Shown here: positions 1 through 5,524 of the stretch, piece after piece
Layout: each line of letters begins with the position of its first letter
How positions within the stretch are numbered: the first letter of the stretch is position 1
NCBI GenBank assembly: GCA_021852225.1
Contig: JAJZOA010000296.1
Span: 1-10,608 of the forward strand
Reading direction: 5' to 3'
DNA length: 10,608 bases
Source: Planctomycetota bacterium
Lineage (GTDB): Bacteria > Planctomycetota > Phycisphaerae > WQYP01
The notes under the pieces: model-generated
The model's input: the letters and a program-made list of their open reading frames with translations, nothing else
What the model was told of the DNA's origin: nothing
The model's database searches: none
Made by a program: the position numbers and the translations under genes

Positions 1-1
1 T

Positions 2-1117
2 ACAGATGGTTTTGCATTAAAGGAAGCGCTGATTTACATGCAGCGTGCGTTCAAGTTCCGCACCTGTGAGTTGGAGATACGCGCGGATAACCCGAAGAAC
101 CGGTTTTTTCGTCCGTGTCTGCTATACAACATCCGTCAGTGCACAGCGCCGTGCGCGGGGAAAATAAGCCCCGAGGATTACCGGGCCGATATTGACAGGC
201 TGAAAAAATTTCTGGAATCCAGTCGGGGCGATGCCCTGCGCGAGATGACCCGTCAGATGGAGGCGGCGTCGGCCGCACTGGATTTTGAACAGGCTGCGGC
301 TTTGCGCGACCAGATAAAGGCGTTGCGGGCGTTATCGCATCGCGGAAAAGGAGCGAAGGAAATGCAGCCTGAGTTGTTTTTTCAGGATCATCGGGCCGGG
401 ACGCGGCACCTGCAGGAGATTCTTGAACTCACCCATCCGGTCCGGTGGATCGAAGCCATTGATATTGCTCATTTTCAGGGAGAGGCCACTGTTGGCTCCC
501 TGGTCTGTTTTATGGATGGCCGTCCGTTTAAGGAGGGTTACAAGCGGTTTCGTATAAAAGGAGTAACCGGAATTGATGATTTCAAGTGCATCGCGGAAGT
601 CGTTTCCCGCCGGTACCGGAATGCCGGCCTTGGCCAGGAACGGTATCCGGATGTAATTCTGATTGATGGCGGGATCGGCCAGCTTCACGCCGCGCAAAGC
701 GCTTTTTCCGAAATGGAGGTCAAGCCGACGATGGTCATCAGCCTCGCCAAACGGGAAGAAGAAGTGTATGTACAAAACCGGCCCGCGCCATTTAAGCTTT
801 CGCGCACAAACGCGGCGCTTAAATTATTGCAATTTGCCCGCGACGAAGCGCATCGGTTTGCCCAGGGGTATCACCATCTCCTGATTGCCCGGCGGCAATT
901 TCAGGACACTATTGGCCATAAAAAGCCAGTGGGAAAAAAGAAGGGCCGGGCCGCGGACAAGCTGGGACCTGCGTTGGGAACATCCGAAAAATCCGAAAGC
1001 AACGCCTCCGCCGCATCGCCAGAGGGAAGTGCGCAATCCACTGCCAGCGAAACAGCGGAGATGAAAATTTTAACCATGGAAGAAATACGGCGAATGTCCA
1101 AAAAAAAAGAATCTTGA
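2..1117 (+). CDS. uvrC: UvrABC excinuclease subunit C, short form, 5' end outside window
   Basis: UvrC makes the two incisions flanking a DNA lesion in nucleotide excision repair, acting with UvrA and UvrB. The reading frame is open from the window edge, so the N-terminal GIY-YIG nuclease lies upstream. Numbering from the Met at 38: four cysteines (C10, C27, C35, C39) match the UvrC cysteine cluster, and a UVR-type UvrB-binding segment with LDFEQAAALRDQI lies at about 63-100. The RNase H-like nuclease follows, with acidic residues D142 (EAIDIAH), D180/D181 (GIDDF) and D210 (VILIDGG) and a conserved histidine at H272 (RDEAHRFA). Compared with E. coli UvrC, the segment between the UVR motif and the nuclease is much shorter. 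The C-terminal (HhH)2 domain is absent; a Ser/Ala/Glu-rich tail of about 60 residues ends the protein. I associate this short architecture with Planctomycetota. It converges on lpxB. Confidence 0.96.
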   Translation, partial: TDGFALKEALIYMQRAFKFRTCELEIRADNPKNRFFRPCLLYNIRQCTAPCAGKISPEDYRADIDRLKKFLESSRGDALREMTRQMEAASAALDFEQAAALRDQIKALRALSHRGKGAKEMQPELFFQDHRAGTRHLQEILELTHPVRWIEAIDIAHFQGEATVGSLVCFMDGRPFKEGYKRFRIKGVTGIDDFKCIAEVVSRRYRNAGLGQERYPDVILIDGGIGQLHAAQSAFSEMEVKPTMVISLAKREEEVYVQNRPAPFKLSRTNAALKLLQFARDEAHRFAQGYHHLLIARRQFQDTIGHKKPVGKKKGRAADKLGPALGTSEKSESNASAASPEGSAQSTASETAEMKILTMEEIRRMSKKKES

Positions 1118-1138
1118 CTCTATCTTCGGCTGCGTTAC

Positions 1139-1173
1139 CTGACGTCAGACCGCCAGGATTCTACAAGCTTGTA
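1139..1173. repeat. Two short perfect palindromes in the uvrC/lpxB convergent gap
   Basis: The 79-bp gap between the two convergent stop codons holds CTGACGTCAG at 1139-1148 and TACAAGCTTGTA at 1162-1173. Both are perfect inverted repeats without a loop. Neither is followed by a T-tract on either strand, so they are poor intrinsic terminators. They could be protein-binding sites or chance palindromes. Confidence 0.35.
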
Positions 1174-1196
1174 TGGACACCGCATTAATTCCAGCT

Positions 1197-2405
1197 TCAG
1201 ATTTTATCACGGGCCATCATCAGTCGGGCGGCTTCAAGTGCCACCCGGCGGCTGGCGGGCATCTGGCGGGAAAATTCACGCATGGAACCGGTCAGGTCGC
1301 GGAGTTCCTGGGCCATGGCGGCACGCCTGTTCGCATTTTCCAGAAGTTCGAGAACTTTCTGGGCCAGCGGGCGGCTGGAACCGTAAAACGGCATGAATTC
1401 CGGTACCAGTTCCCGATCTGCCAGAATGTTCACGAGTGATAAATAGCGGCTTTGTACCAGGAACTGCCCCACCAGTTTCCACTTCCACGCCGCCAGTGCG
1501 TACATCACCACCATCGGCTTATGCCGACTGGCGACTTGCAGCGTCGCAGTTCCACTGACCGTCAATACCACGTCCGCCCAGTCGATAATGGCATCCGTCA
1601 TGCCGGTACGCACTTCGGCCACTTCTCCTTTGGCACGAAGAAGCGTGCGAATCTGCCAGGCCCGACTGTCATCCGCGGCGGCAATGGCAAAGGAGGCCTG
1701 ACTTATTCGGCCACGCACCTGACGCACCACGTCCAGCATGGGCGGCAGATTCCCCTGCACCTCAGCCCGGCGGGAACCGGGCAGCAGTGCCAACTTTATG
1801 GGGGCTGAAGGCAACGGTGCGTCCTCTCGCCCGGCCATTGAACGCGACATCTGTGGACGGATGGAAGGATACGCAAGTGGATTCTCGACGGCTAATGGGG
1901 CGGCGGAATCAAACAGTGGATGGCCCACATAAACCGCGTGGACATGCCGCTGGCGAAAATAATTTTCCTCAAACGGCAAGACACAGCAAAGCGTATCCAC
2001 CACGCCGATTAACTTGGAAATCCGCCACGGTGCCCAGGCCCACAATTGGGGGGCTACATAATAACAGACGGGAATGCCCAGCCGATGGGCCAGTCGCGAT
2101 ACGCGAATATTTACGGGCGGTGAGTCTATAGGGATGACCACTGCCGCCTCATGTTGCCGCATGTCCGCTTCAATTTGTTTAAGAAGTTTCACCCAGAAGC
2201 CGATTTGCGAAAGCGCTCCCAGCAGCATGGCTGAGTTCTTGGTCGGGTCAGCTAAAAGCTGGCAACCGGCGGCTGCCATTTTCGGGCCACCGACGCCGCG
2301 AAAGCGGGCTTGGGGAAATTCCGCCCGCAGCGCGGTAATAAGCGATGCGCCTAAAACGTCTGCACTGTGTTCCGCAGCGGAAAGAAAAAACAGGGGACTC
2401 TTAAT
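1197..2405 (-). CDS. lpxB: Lipid-A-disaccharide synthase (LpxB)
   Basis: LpxB condenses UDP-2,3-diacylglucosamine with lipid X to form the lipid A disaccharide at the inner face of the inner membrane, so this organism probably makes lipid A. The first ATG in frame (2279) would cut off the conserved N-terminus. Translation upstream gives SPLFFLSAAEHSADVLGASL and FRGVGGPKM, matching the family. I therefore place the start at ATT 2405, giving 402 aa (E. coli LpxB is 382). A GAGGAG ribosome site lies 6 nt upstream; a CTG at 2408 is the alternative, with only 3 nt of spacing. Residues matching known functional positions are D94 (PIDSPPVN), R212/R213 (LLPGSRRAEV) and N326 (SLVNILADRELV). The usual GExSGD motif reads AEHSAD, with both glycines replaced by alanine. 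An extra stretch of about 25 residues sits near 172-200. No other lpx gene is adjacent. Confidence 0.95.
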   Translation of the reverse strand: MKSPLFFLSAAEHSADVLGASLITALRAEFPQARFRGVGGPKMAAAGCQLLADPTKNSAMLLGALSQIGFWVKLLKQIEADMRQHEAAVVIPIDSPPVNIRVSRLAHRLGIPVCYYVAPQLWAWAPWRISKLIGVVDTLCCVLPFEENYFRQRHVHAVYVGHPLFDSAAPLAVENPLAYPSIRPQMSRSMAGREDAPLPSAPIKLALLPGSRRAEVQGNLPPMLDVVRQVRGRISQASFAIAAADDSRAWQIRTLLRAKGEVAEVRTGMTDAIIDWADVVLTVSGTATLQVASRHKPMVVMYALAAWKWKLVGQFLVQSRYLSLVNILADRELVPEFMPFYGSSRPLAQKVLELLENANRRAAMAQELRDLTGSMREFSRQMPASRRVALEAARLMMARDKI

Positions 2406-2411
2406 CAGTGA

Positions 2412-2424
2412 CTCCTCGGAAGGA
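2412..2424 (-). promoter_or_regulatory. lpxB ribosome binding site inside a small hairpin
   Basis: On the minus strand the Shine-Dalgarno GAGGAG occupies 2417-2412. Its AGGA part (2416-2413) can pair with UCCU (2424-2421) across a UCCG loop, giving a 4-bp hairpin that would partly hide the ribosome site. The site lies just 3' of a long structured element. The pairing is directly visible; a role in regulation is inference. Confidence 0.4.
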
Positions 2425-2425
2425 T

Positions 2426-2556
2426 ACGCTTACTAGGCACGCGGGCTATTGCAATGCTCCAGGACGCTTCCGCGCCTGGGGGCGGCATCGAACGTGCGTG
2501 GTCGTTCGGTCGGCCCATTAGGGCGCTGGCGGATGATTCCGGCACCTAGTAAACAC
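2426..2556 (-). ncRNA. Candidate structured RNA in the lpxB leader
   Basis: Read on the minus strand, 2556-2542 can pair with 2440-2426 as one uninterrupted 15-bp helix. Ten pairs are Watson-Crick and five are G-U. The five G-U pairs become A-C mismatches on the plus strand, so the fold favours a minus-strand RNA running towards lpxB. Inside the helix are four hairpins: 2541-2530 (CGGA/UCCG), 2524-2513 (GCCC/GGGC, loop UAAU), 2508-2489 (CGAACG/CGUUCG, 8-nt loop) and 2479-2459 (CCAGG-CGC/GCG-CCUGG with one bulged U and a GGAA loop of GNRA type). The element ends about 20 nt before the proposed lpxB start. I do not recognise it as a tRNA, tmRNA, RNase P RNA, SRP RNA or a riboswitch class I know. 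It could be a leader regulator, a separate small RNA or a dispersed palindromic repeat. Confidence 0.45.
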
Positions 2557-2937
2557 TGATTTGGCGTAGCGGGCAAGCCGTTCACGAAAAGCAGACGCTT
2601 TGAATATGTGGGCCGTGTTGGGCCGAAACCCGCCCCCAGGCGAAATGGGCTCAATATTTTCCGACCAGCAGTTTGGATAAAAGTTTTTCGTGATTGCAGA
2701 TTGACCGTTCCGTAGTCCAATAATAGCCAATATTAAATAAGAATTTCCATGGATCATGACGTGAGCTCATTCCTATAAAATAATATTCTATCGACGGTTA
2801 AGGTGGATTATTGCGCAATAAAAATAATCGTTAATGTGAAATTGAGATCAATAATCCATTTCGGAAAATTTCGTAAACTTCCACAGGCCATTGGTTCGAT
2901 AATTAAGGCTGGAAGTGTAACCGTAGCGGAGCGTTCA
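2557..2937. other. AT-rich non-coding region between lpxB and the PilZ gene
   Basis: No convincing gene is seen here. From about 2690 to 2920 the DNA is clearly more AT-rich than the genes on both sides, as expected of a divergent promoter region. It holds a 14-bp palindrome (2808-2821), the shorter palindromes TCCATGGA (2746-2753) and TGAGCTCA (2762-2769), and, on the minus strand, a small hairpin AAAGC/GCUUU (2601-2588) just upstream of the candidate RNA. The element TATAAAAT at 2774-2781 resembles a -10 box, but I find no well-spaced -35 partner. Confidence 0.5.
2808..2821. promoter_or_regulatory. 14-bp perfect palindrome, possible operator
   Basis: TTATTGCGCAATAA is a perfect loopless inverted repeat lying 117 bp upstream of the PilZ gene start in the AT-rich divergent region. 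Size and position fit a dimeric repressor or activator site. No regulator gene is nearby, so the binding protein is unknown. Confidence 0.35.
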
Positions 2938-3381
2938 GTGAGTGCGATTCAATTATCAAAGGCGGAACGAAGGCAGATTGTCTCCGTTCTTTCAGAATTA
3001 AAGACTGAAGGACTTATTTATGGGCGGCGCCATCGGCGCCAGCCCGTGCGGCAGTTCATGTGGCTCAAGCGACTGCCTCGCCCGGCTAATCCGCGCGGGG
3101 CGAGTTTCAAAATTGTCAGCGAAGATGCGTCCCTTCAGGGGCTTGGGTTTGTGACCCGGCGACGGCTTTACATTAACGAATTCGTCGTGGTTCCCCTGCA
3201 ATTCAAAGAGGGCGGCGGAATGCTGGTGCTTTGCCGGGTTTGCTTCTGCGCTCAGCTTCCGGACGGCGGCTATCGCGTGGGTGTGGAATTCAAGGAAACT
3301 CTGTCCGATTCGAAGTGTAAGGAACGTATACCCAACACTTGGCTCAAAATGGGCTGGGCTGCCGATGTTGAGTCGGCTTGA
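2938..3381 (+). CDS. PilZ-domain protein, probable cyclic di-GMP receptor
   Basis: A 147-aa cytoplasmic protein. Numbering from the chosen start: an arginine-rich stretch ends in RQPVR (R34 to R38), the RxxxR arm, followed by DASLQG (D63, S65, G68), the [D/N]xSxxG motif, and then a beta-rich segment ending GYRVGVEF near 111-118. This order and spacing are typical of PilZ domains, which bind cyclic di-GMP and alter motility, attachment or secretion. The first about 25 residues look helical. The frame stays open back to a GTG at 2803, but that extension is AT-rich, has no good ribosome site and covers the 2808-2821 palindrome. GTG 2938 has GGAG 6 nt upstream, so I prefer it. The gene stands alone, divergent from lpxB, with no partner to name a process. 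Ligand binding is inferred from the motifs. Confidence 0.85.
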   Translation: MSAIQLSKAERRQIVSVLSELKTEGLIYGRRHRRQPVRQFMWLKRLPRPANPRGASFKIVSEDASLQGLGFVTRRRLYINEFVVVPLQFKEGGGMLVLCRVCFCAQLPDGGYRVGVEFKETLSDSKCKERIPNTWLKMGWAADVESA

Positions 3382-3407
3382 TCGGCTAAATTTAACGATT
3401 CACGCCA

Positions 3408-3440
3408 ATTGCATGCCCGCAATGTGCAATGACCGTTTTT
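3408..3440 (+). terminator. Weak possible terminator after the PilZ gene
   Basis: ATTGCA (3408-3413) can pair with TGCAAT (3425-3430) across an 11-nt loop. A nested alternative is ATTGC/GCAAT. The T-run TTTTT at 3436-3440 follows 5 nt later. The stem is short and AT-rich and the T-run is offset, so this is a weak candidate. Confidence 0.3.
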
Positions 3441-3536
3441 AACACCCTCAATTTCTCATTATTCCGTATACATCTGATCTTGTTGTGCGTGCTTCGGTTA
3501 CAGCCAGAAGTTCTGAATTGATGCGGTGTGGACGAA

Positions 3537-4034
3537 TTACGCCATTTTGCGCAGCGCGCCGGGCGTCAGCAGAAATTTCAATTTTCCCCGCCCTGCGAAG
3601 GTCTCCAGTTCCAGCAGTGCGATTCCGCCTTTTTTCAGTTCGCATCGGCCCGGTTCGTTGAAGCAGATTTGCCCGATCCAGTCGCTTAACACAGGTTCGT
3701 GACCCACCACGGCCACTCCCACCGCCGCCTTTTTTAATTCCGTCAGTTGTTGCATGCAGGCATCCAGCCGCCCGGGAGGAGCCAGGCAGTCCGCCTTTTC
3801 CAGATGAATGGGGCGTTGGGAGACTTCCTCCAGTGCTTCAGCTAGAATTTCCGCCGTCTGCCGCGCCCGCAGAAGAGGCGAAAACAGAATCAGGTCGATT
3901 TTCGGTTTGAGTCGTATAAGTCCTTTGACGGCAAGCCGGAATTTTCGCTGGCCTTCGGCTGAAAGCGGACGCATTGCATCAGGCAAATGGGCTGGGGCTG
4001 CGGCGATTCCGTGCCGAATAATGTATAATTTCAT
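3537..4034 (-). CDS. sixA: SixA-type phosphohistidine phosphatase
   Basis: A 165-aa histidine phosphatase superfamily protein, close in length to E. coli SixA (161 aa). It opens with MKLYIIRHG, giving the RHG motif with the phospho-acceptor histidine H8. SPLLRARQTAEIL follows (R56) and GHEPVLSDWIG carries the second active-site histidine H112. E. coli SixA removes phosphate from phosphohistidines, reported for the ArcB phosphotransfer domain and for the nitrogen phosphotransferase protein NPr. The partner here is unknown. The frame extends further upstream, but the family N-terminus fixes the start at ATG 4034, preceded by GGAGG with 4 nt of spacing. It lies 22 nt after the dehydrogenase gene on the same strand, so the two are probably one transcript. 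The general family call is firm; the exact substrate is not. Confidence 0.88.
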   Translation of the reverse strand: MKLYIIRHGIAAAPAHLPDAMRPLSAEGQRKFRLAVKGLIRLKPKIDLILFSPLLRARQTAEILAEALEEVSQRPIHLEKADCLAPPGRLDACMQQLTELKKAAVGVAVVGHEPVLSDWIGQICFNEPGRCELKKGGIALLELETFAGRGKLKFLLTPGALRKMA

Positions 4035-4056
4035 GGGACCTCCCGCACGGAAAAAT

Positions 4057-4836
4057 TCAGATATTCTGATGGATAAAAATGGTCTCGCCATTGCTGCACC
4101 AGAAGGCCCCGTCAACGGCGGATTTCACCGCGTTGGCGACACTTTGCGGCGAAAGAATAACTGTTGATGGCACTTCCTTCGCCACGGGCAGACTGCGAAA
4201 CATGGGTGTTTCCACCGCCGCCGGTGCAATGGCAATTGCCCGCAGGCCGATCGGTTTGCCTTCAATAGCTGCCATTCGCGTGAGCAGATTGATCGCCGCC
4301 TTGGCGGCGCCATAGGCACCGAGTCCCGGGTATGGATTTCGCGATGCCTCCGATGAAATATTGATCACCACACCTCCGGAATGCGGATGACCGGTATTGG
4401 GATTCGCTGCAATTTGTGCAAACTGGCGAGCGAACGTCGGCCATGCGGCGCGCAGCATGTAAAACGGCCCGGACAGATTCACACCCAGAATATCGGTCCA
4501 TTGCTGGTCGCTGGTCTGGTGGAGGGGTACCATGGGCGCGTGGCCGGCATTGTTGATCAGCGCGTCAAATCCGCCGCGCCAGGCCAGCGTTTTTTCAATC
4601 AGCAGGGATGCACCGTTTGGGTTGGAAATATCCGCCGCGACGCACAAAATCCGGTCTGAATCGGTCGCCAACTTTGCGGCCGCCCCCTTAAGGGTGGCCG
4701 ACGAGCGGCCATTAAGAACCACGGACCAGCCATCGGTAAGCAGGATTTGGGCGATAGCCGATCCAATTGCGCCGCCACCACCGGTGATAATTGCCGTGCG
4801 CGATCGTGTCTGGGACGGATGGCTGGCTTCACTCAT
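4057..4836 (-). CDS. Short-chain dehydrogenase/reductase (SDR), substrate unknown
   Basis: A 259-aa NAD(P)-dependent oxidoreductase of the classical SDR type. Visible motifs are the Rossmann glycine-rich TGGGGAIG (18-25), D69 at the cofactor site, NNAG (95-98), N120 (GVNLSG), the catalytic serine at 151/152 (ISSEASR) and YGAAK with Y165 and K169. The complete N-S-Y-K set suggests an active enzyme. The C-terminus lacks the usual GxxxxxDGG ending of FabG-like enzymes and instead finishes NGETIFIHQNI, so FabG activity should not be assumed. ATG 4836 is chosen over ATG 4884 because the family N-terminus starts close to TAIITGG and AAGG lies 7 nt upstream. It leads a probable two-gene operon with sixA and is divergent from rpsP. 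Confidence 0.9.
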   Translation of the reverse strand: MSEASHPSQTRSRTAIITGGGGAIGSAIAQILLTDGWSVVLNGRSSATLKGAAAKLATDSDRILCVAADISNPNGASLLIEKTLAWRGGFDALINNAGHAPMVPLHQTSDQQWTDILGVNLSGPFYMLRAAWPTFARQFAQIAANPNTGHPHSGGVVINISSEASRNPYPGLGAYGAAKAAINLLTRMAAIEGKPIGLRAIAIAPAAVETPMFRSLPVAKEVPSTVILSPQSVANAVKSAVDGAFWCSNGETIFIHQNI

Positions 4837-4874
4837 TCTGATACCTTTGCGCAAAAAATGGAAATCAGATGCGA

Positions 4875-4904
4875 ATGATACCATTGGCGGTCCCCGCTGG
4901 CCAA
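4875..4904 (-). promoter_or_regulatory. Possible promoter for the SDR-sixA pair
   Basis: Minus strand: TATCAT at 4880-4875 matches the -10 consensus at five of six bases. TTGGCC at 4904-4899, 18 bp upstream, matches the -35 consensus only in TTG. The position, about 40 bp before the start codon, is reasonable, but the -35 is weak. Confidence 0.25.
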
Positions 4905-4945
4905 AGAATCAGATCATGCGACCCCGATCACAAAATGGTGGAAGT

Positions 4946-4974
4946 TTGCAAAAATATGGGCTGTTGGGTACGAT
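4946..4974 (+). promoter_or_regulatory. Possible promoter for the rpsP-trmD-rplS cluster
   Basis: TTGCAA (4946-4951) and TACGAT (4969-4974) are separated by exactly 17 bp, each matching the housekeeping sigma factor consensus at four of six bases. Transcription would start near 4981, leaving a leader of roughly 128 nt before rpsP. This is a consensus match only. Confidence 0.35.
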
Positions 4975-4988
4975 ACAGGGCTTGGCAT

Positions 4989-5060
4989 CCGGCTTGTGCG
5001 CCGGCATCCTGTTTAAACGCGGCGGCAACACGTCGCGTGGATTCCCGTTTGGGCGGGGAA
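4989..5060 (+). promoter_or_regulatory. Hairpin-rich leader upstream of rpsP
   Basis: Three hairpins follow one another in the presumed rpsP leader: CCGGC/GCCGG at 4989-5004 (6-nt loop), CACG/CGTG at 5029-5039 (3-nt loop) and TTCCC/GGGAA at 5042-5060 (9-nt loop). The palindrome GTTTAAAC lies at 5011-5018. Ribosomal protein leaders often carry feedback sites, so a regulatory role is plausible but not shown. Confidence 0.35.
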
Positions 5061-5108
5061 ACGGATGATTTGTGCCGTTATTTTCTTTTTGCAACACCGA
5101 GGGTTCGC

Positions 5109-5384
5109 GTGGCAGTAAAGATTCGATTGAAACGTTTTGGTCGCAAGAACCGCGCCTTTTGGCGTATTAATGCGGTGGACAGCCGTTCCCCGCGTGATGG
5201 CAAGGTGATTGAGGAATTGGGTTTTTATGACCCGATTACCACCGATCTGACCCGGCGCGTTGTGGTGAACAAGGCCCGCGTTCAGCATTGGATTGGCAAG
5301 GGCGCACAGCCCAGCCCCACAGTGGCGAGTCTGCTTAAGACGGCCATTGATTCGGCCGCGCCAAAGCCGCCCGTGGGTGCCTGA
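5109..5384 (+). CDS. rpsP: 30S ribosomal protein S16
   Basis: A 91-aa protein of the small ribosomal subunit, needed for 30S assembly. MAVKIRLKRFGRKNRAFWRI, then AVDSRSPRDGKVIEELGFYDP, match S16 across the conserved core. E. coli S16 is 82 aa, so only the C-terminal tail is longer, with a short Ala/Pro-rich end. The start is GTG 5109 with GAGGG 5 nt upstream. The frame is open much further upstream, but that extension lacks any S16 similarity. It is the first gene of a translation cluster with trmD and rplS. The rimM gene that lies between rpsP and trmD in E. coli is absent; only 140 nt separate the two genes here. Confidence 0.97.
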   Translation: MAVKIRLKRFGRKNRAFWRINAVDSRSPRDGKVIEELGFYDPITTDLTRRVVVNKARVQHWIGKGAQPSPTVASLLKTAIDSAAPKPPVGA

Positions 5385-5385
5385 G

Positions 5386-5400
5386 CCGCGCACGGCGCGG
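5386..5400 (+). promoter_or_regulatory. GC-rich hairpin just after the rpsP stop codon
   Basis: CCGCG (5386-5390) pairs with CGCGG (5396-5400) across a 5-nt loop, starting 2 nt after the stop codon. No T-run follows, so it is not an intrinsic terminator. It could protect a processed rpsP 3' end or lower read-through into trmD. Confidence 0.35.
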
Positions 5401-5524
5401 GTAAGTGCATTTCCCTTTGAGCCTGTTGGTCCGCATTTATTCCGGTCGGTCCAAGGCCTCCGGTAAACGCAGGACCCGGCTTTGCAGGTCCGGCAGACGC
5501 AATTTGTCGGCACAGGCGGCGACC

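Noticed and set aside
2433..2720. A 95-codon minus-strand open frame upstream of lpxB
   Set aside because: It overlaps the structured RNA element, has no ribosome site I can see and resembles no protein family I recognise. The RNA fold explains the sequence better.
2803..2937. GTG at 2803 as the start of the PilZ gene
   Set aside because: The added 45 residues come from AT-rich, promoter-like DNA that includes a 14-bp palindrome. GTG 2938 has a well-placed GGAG site.
4869..5108. Upstream extension of the rpsP frame
   Set aside because: The extra residues do not resemble S16, and the conserved N-terminus starts exactly at GTG 5109 after GAGGG.
5405..5524. Upstream extension of trmD, or a remnant of rimM between rpsP and trmD
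   Set aside because: The basic 40-residue extension matches neither TrmD nor RimM. The TrmD N-terminus starts at ATG 5525.
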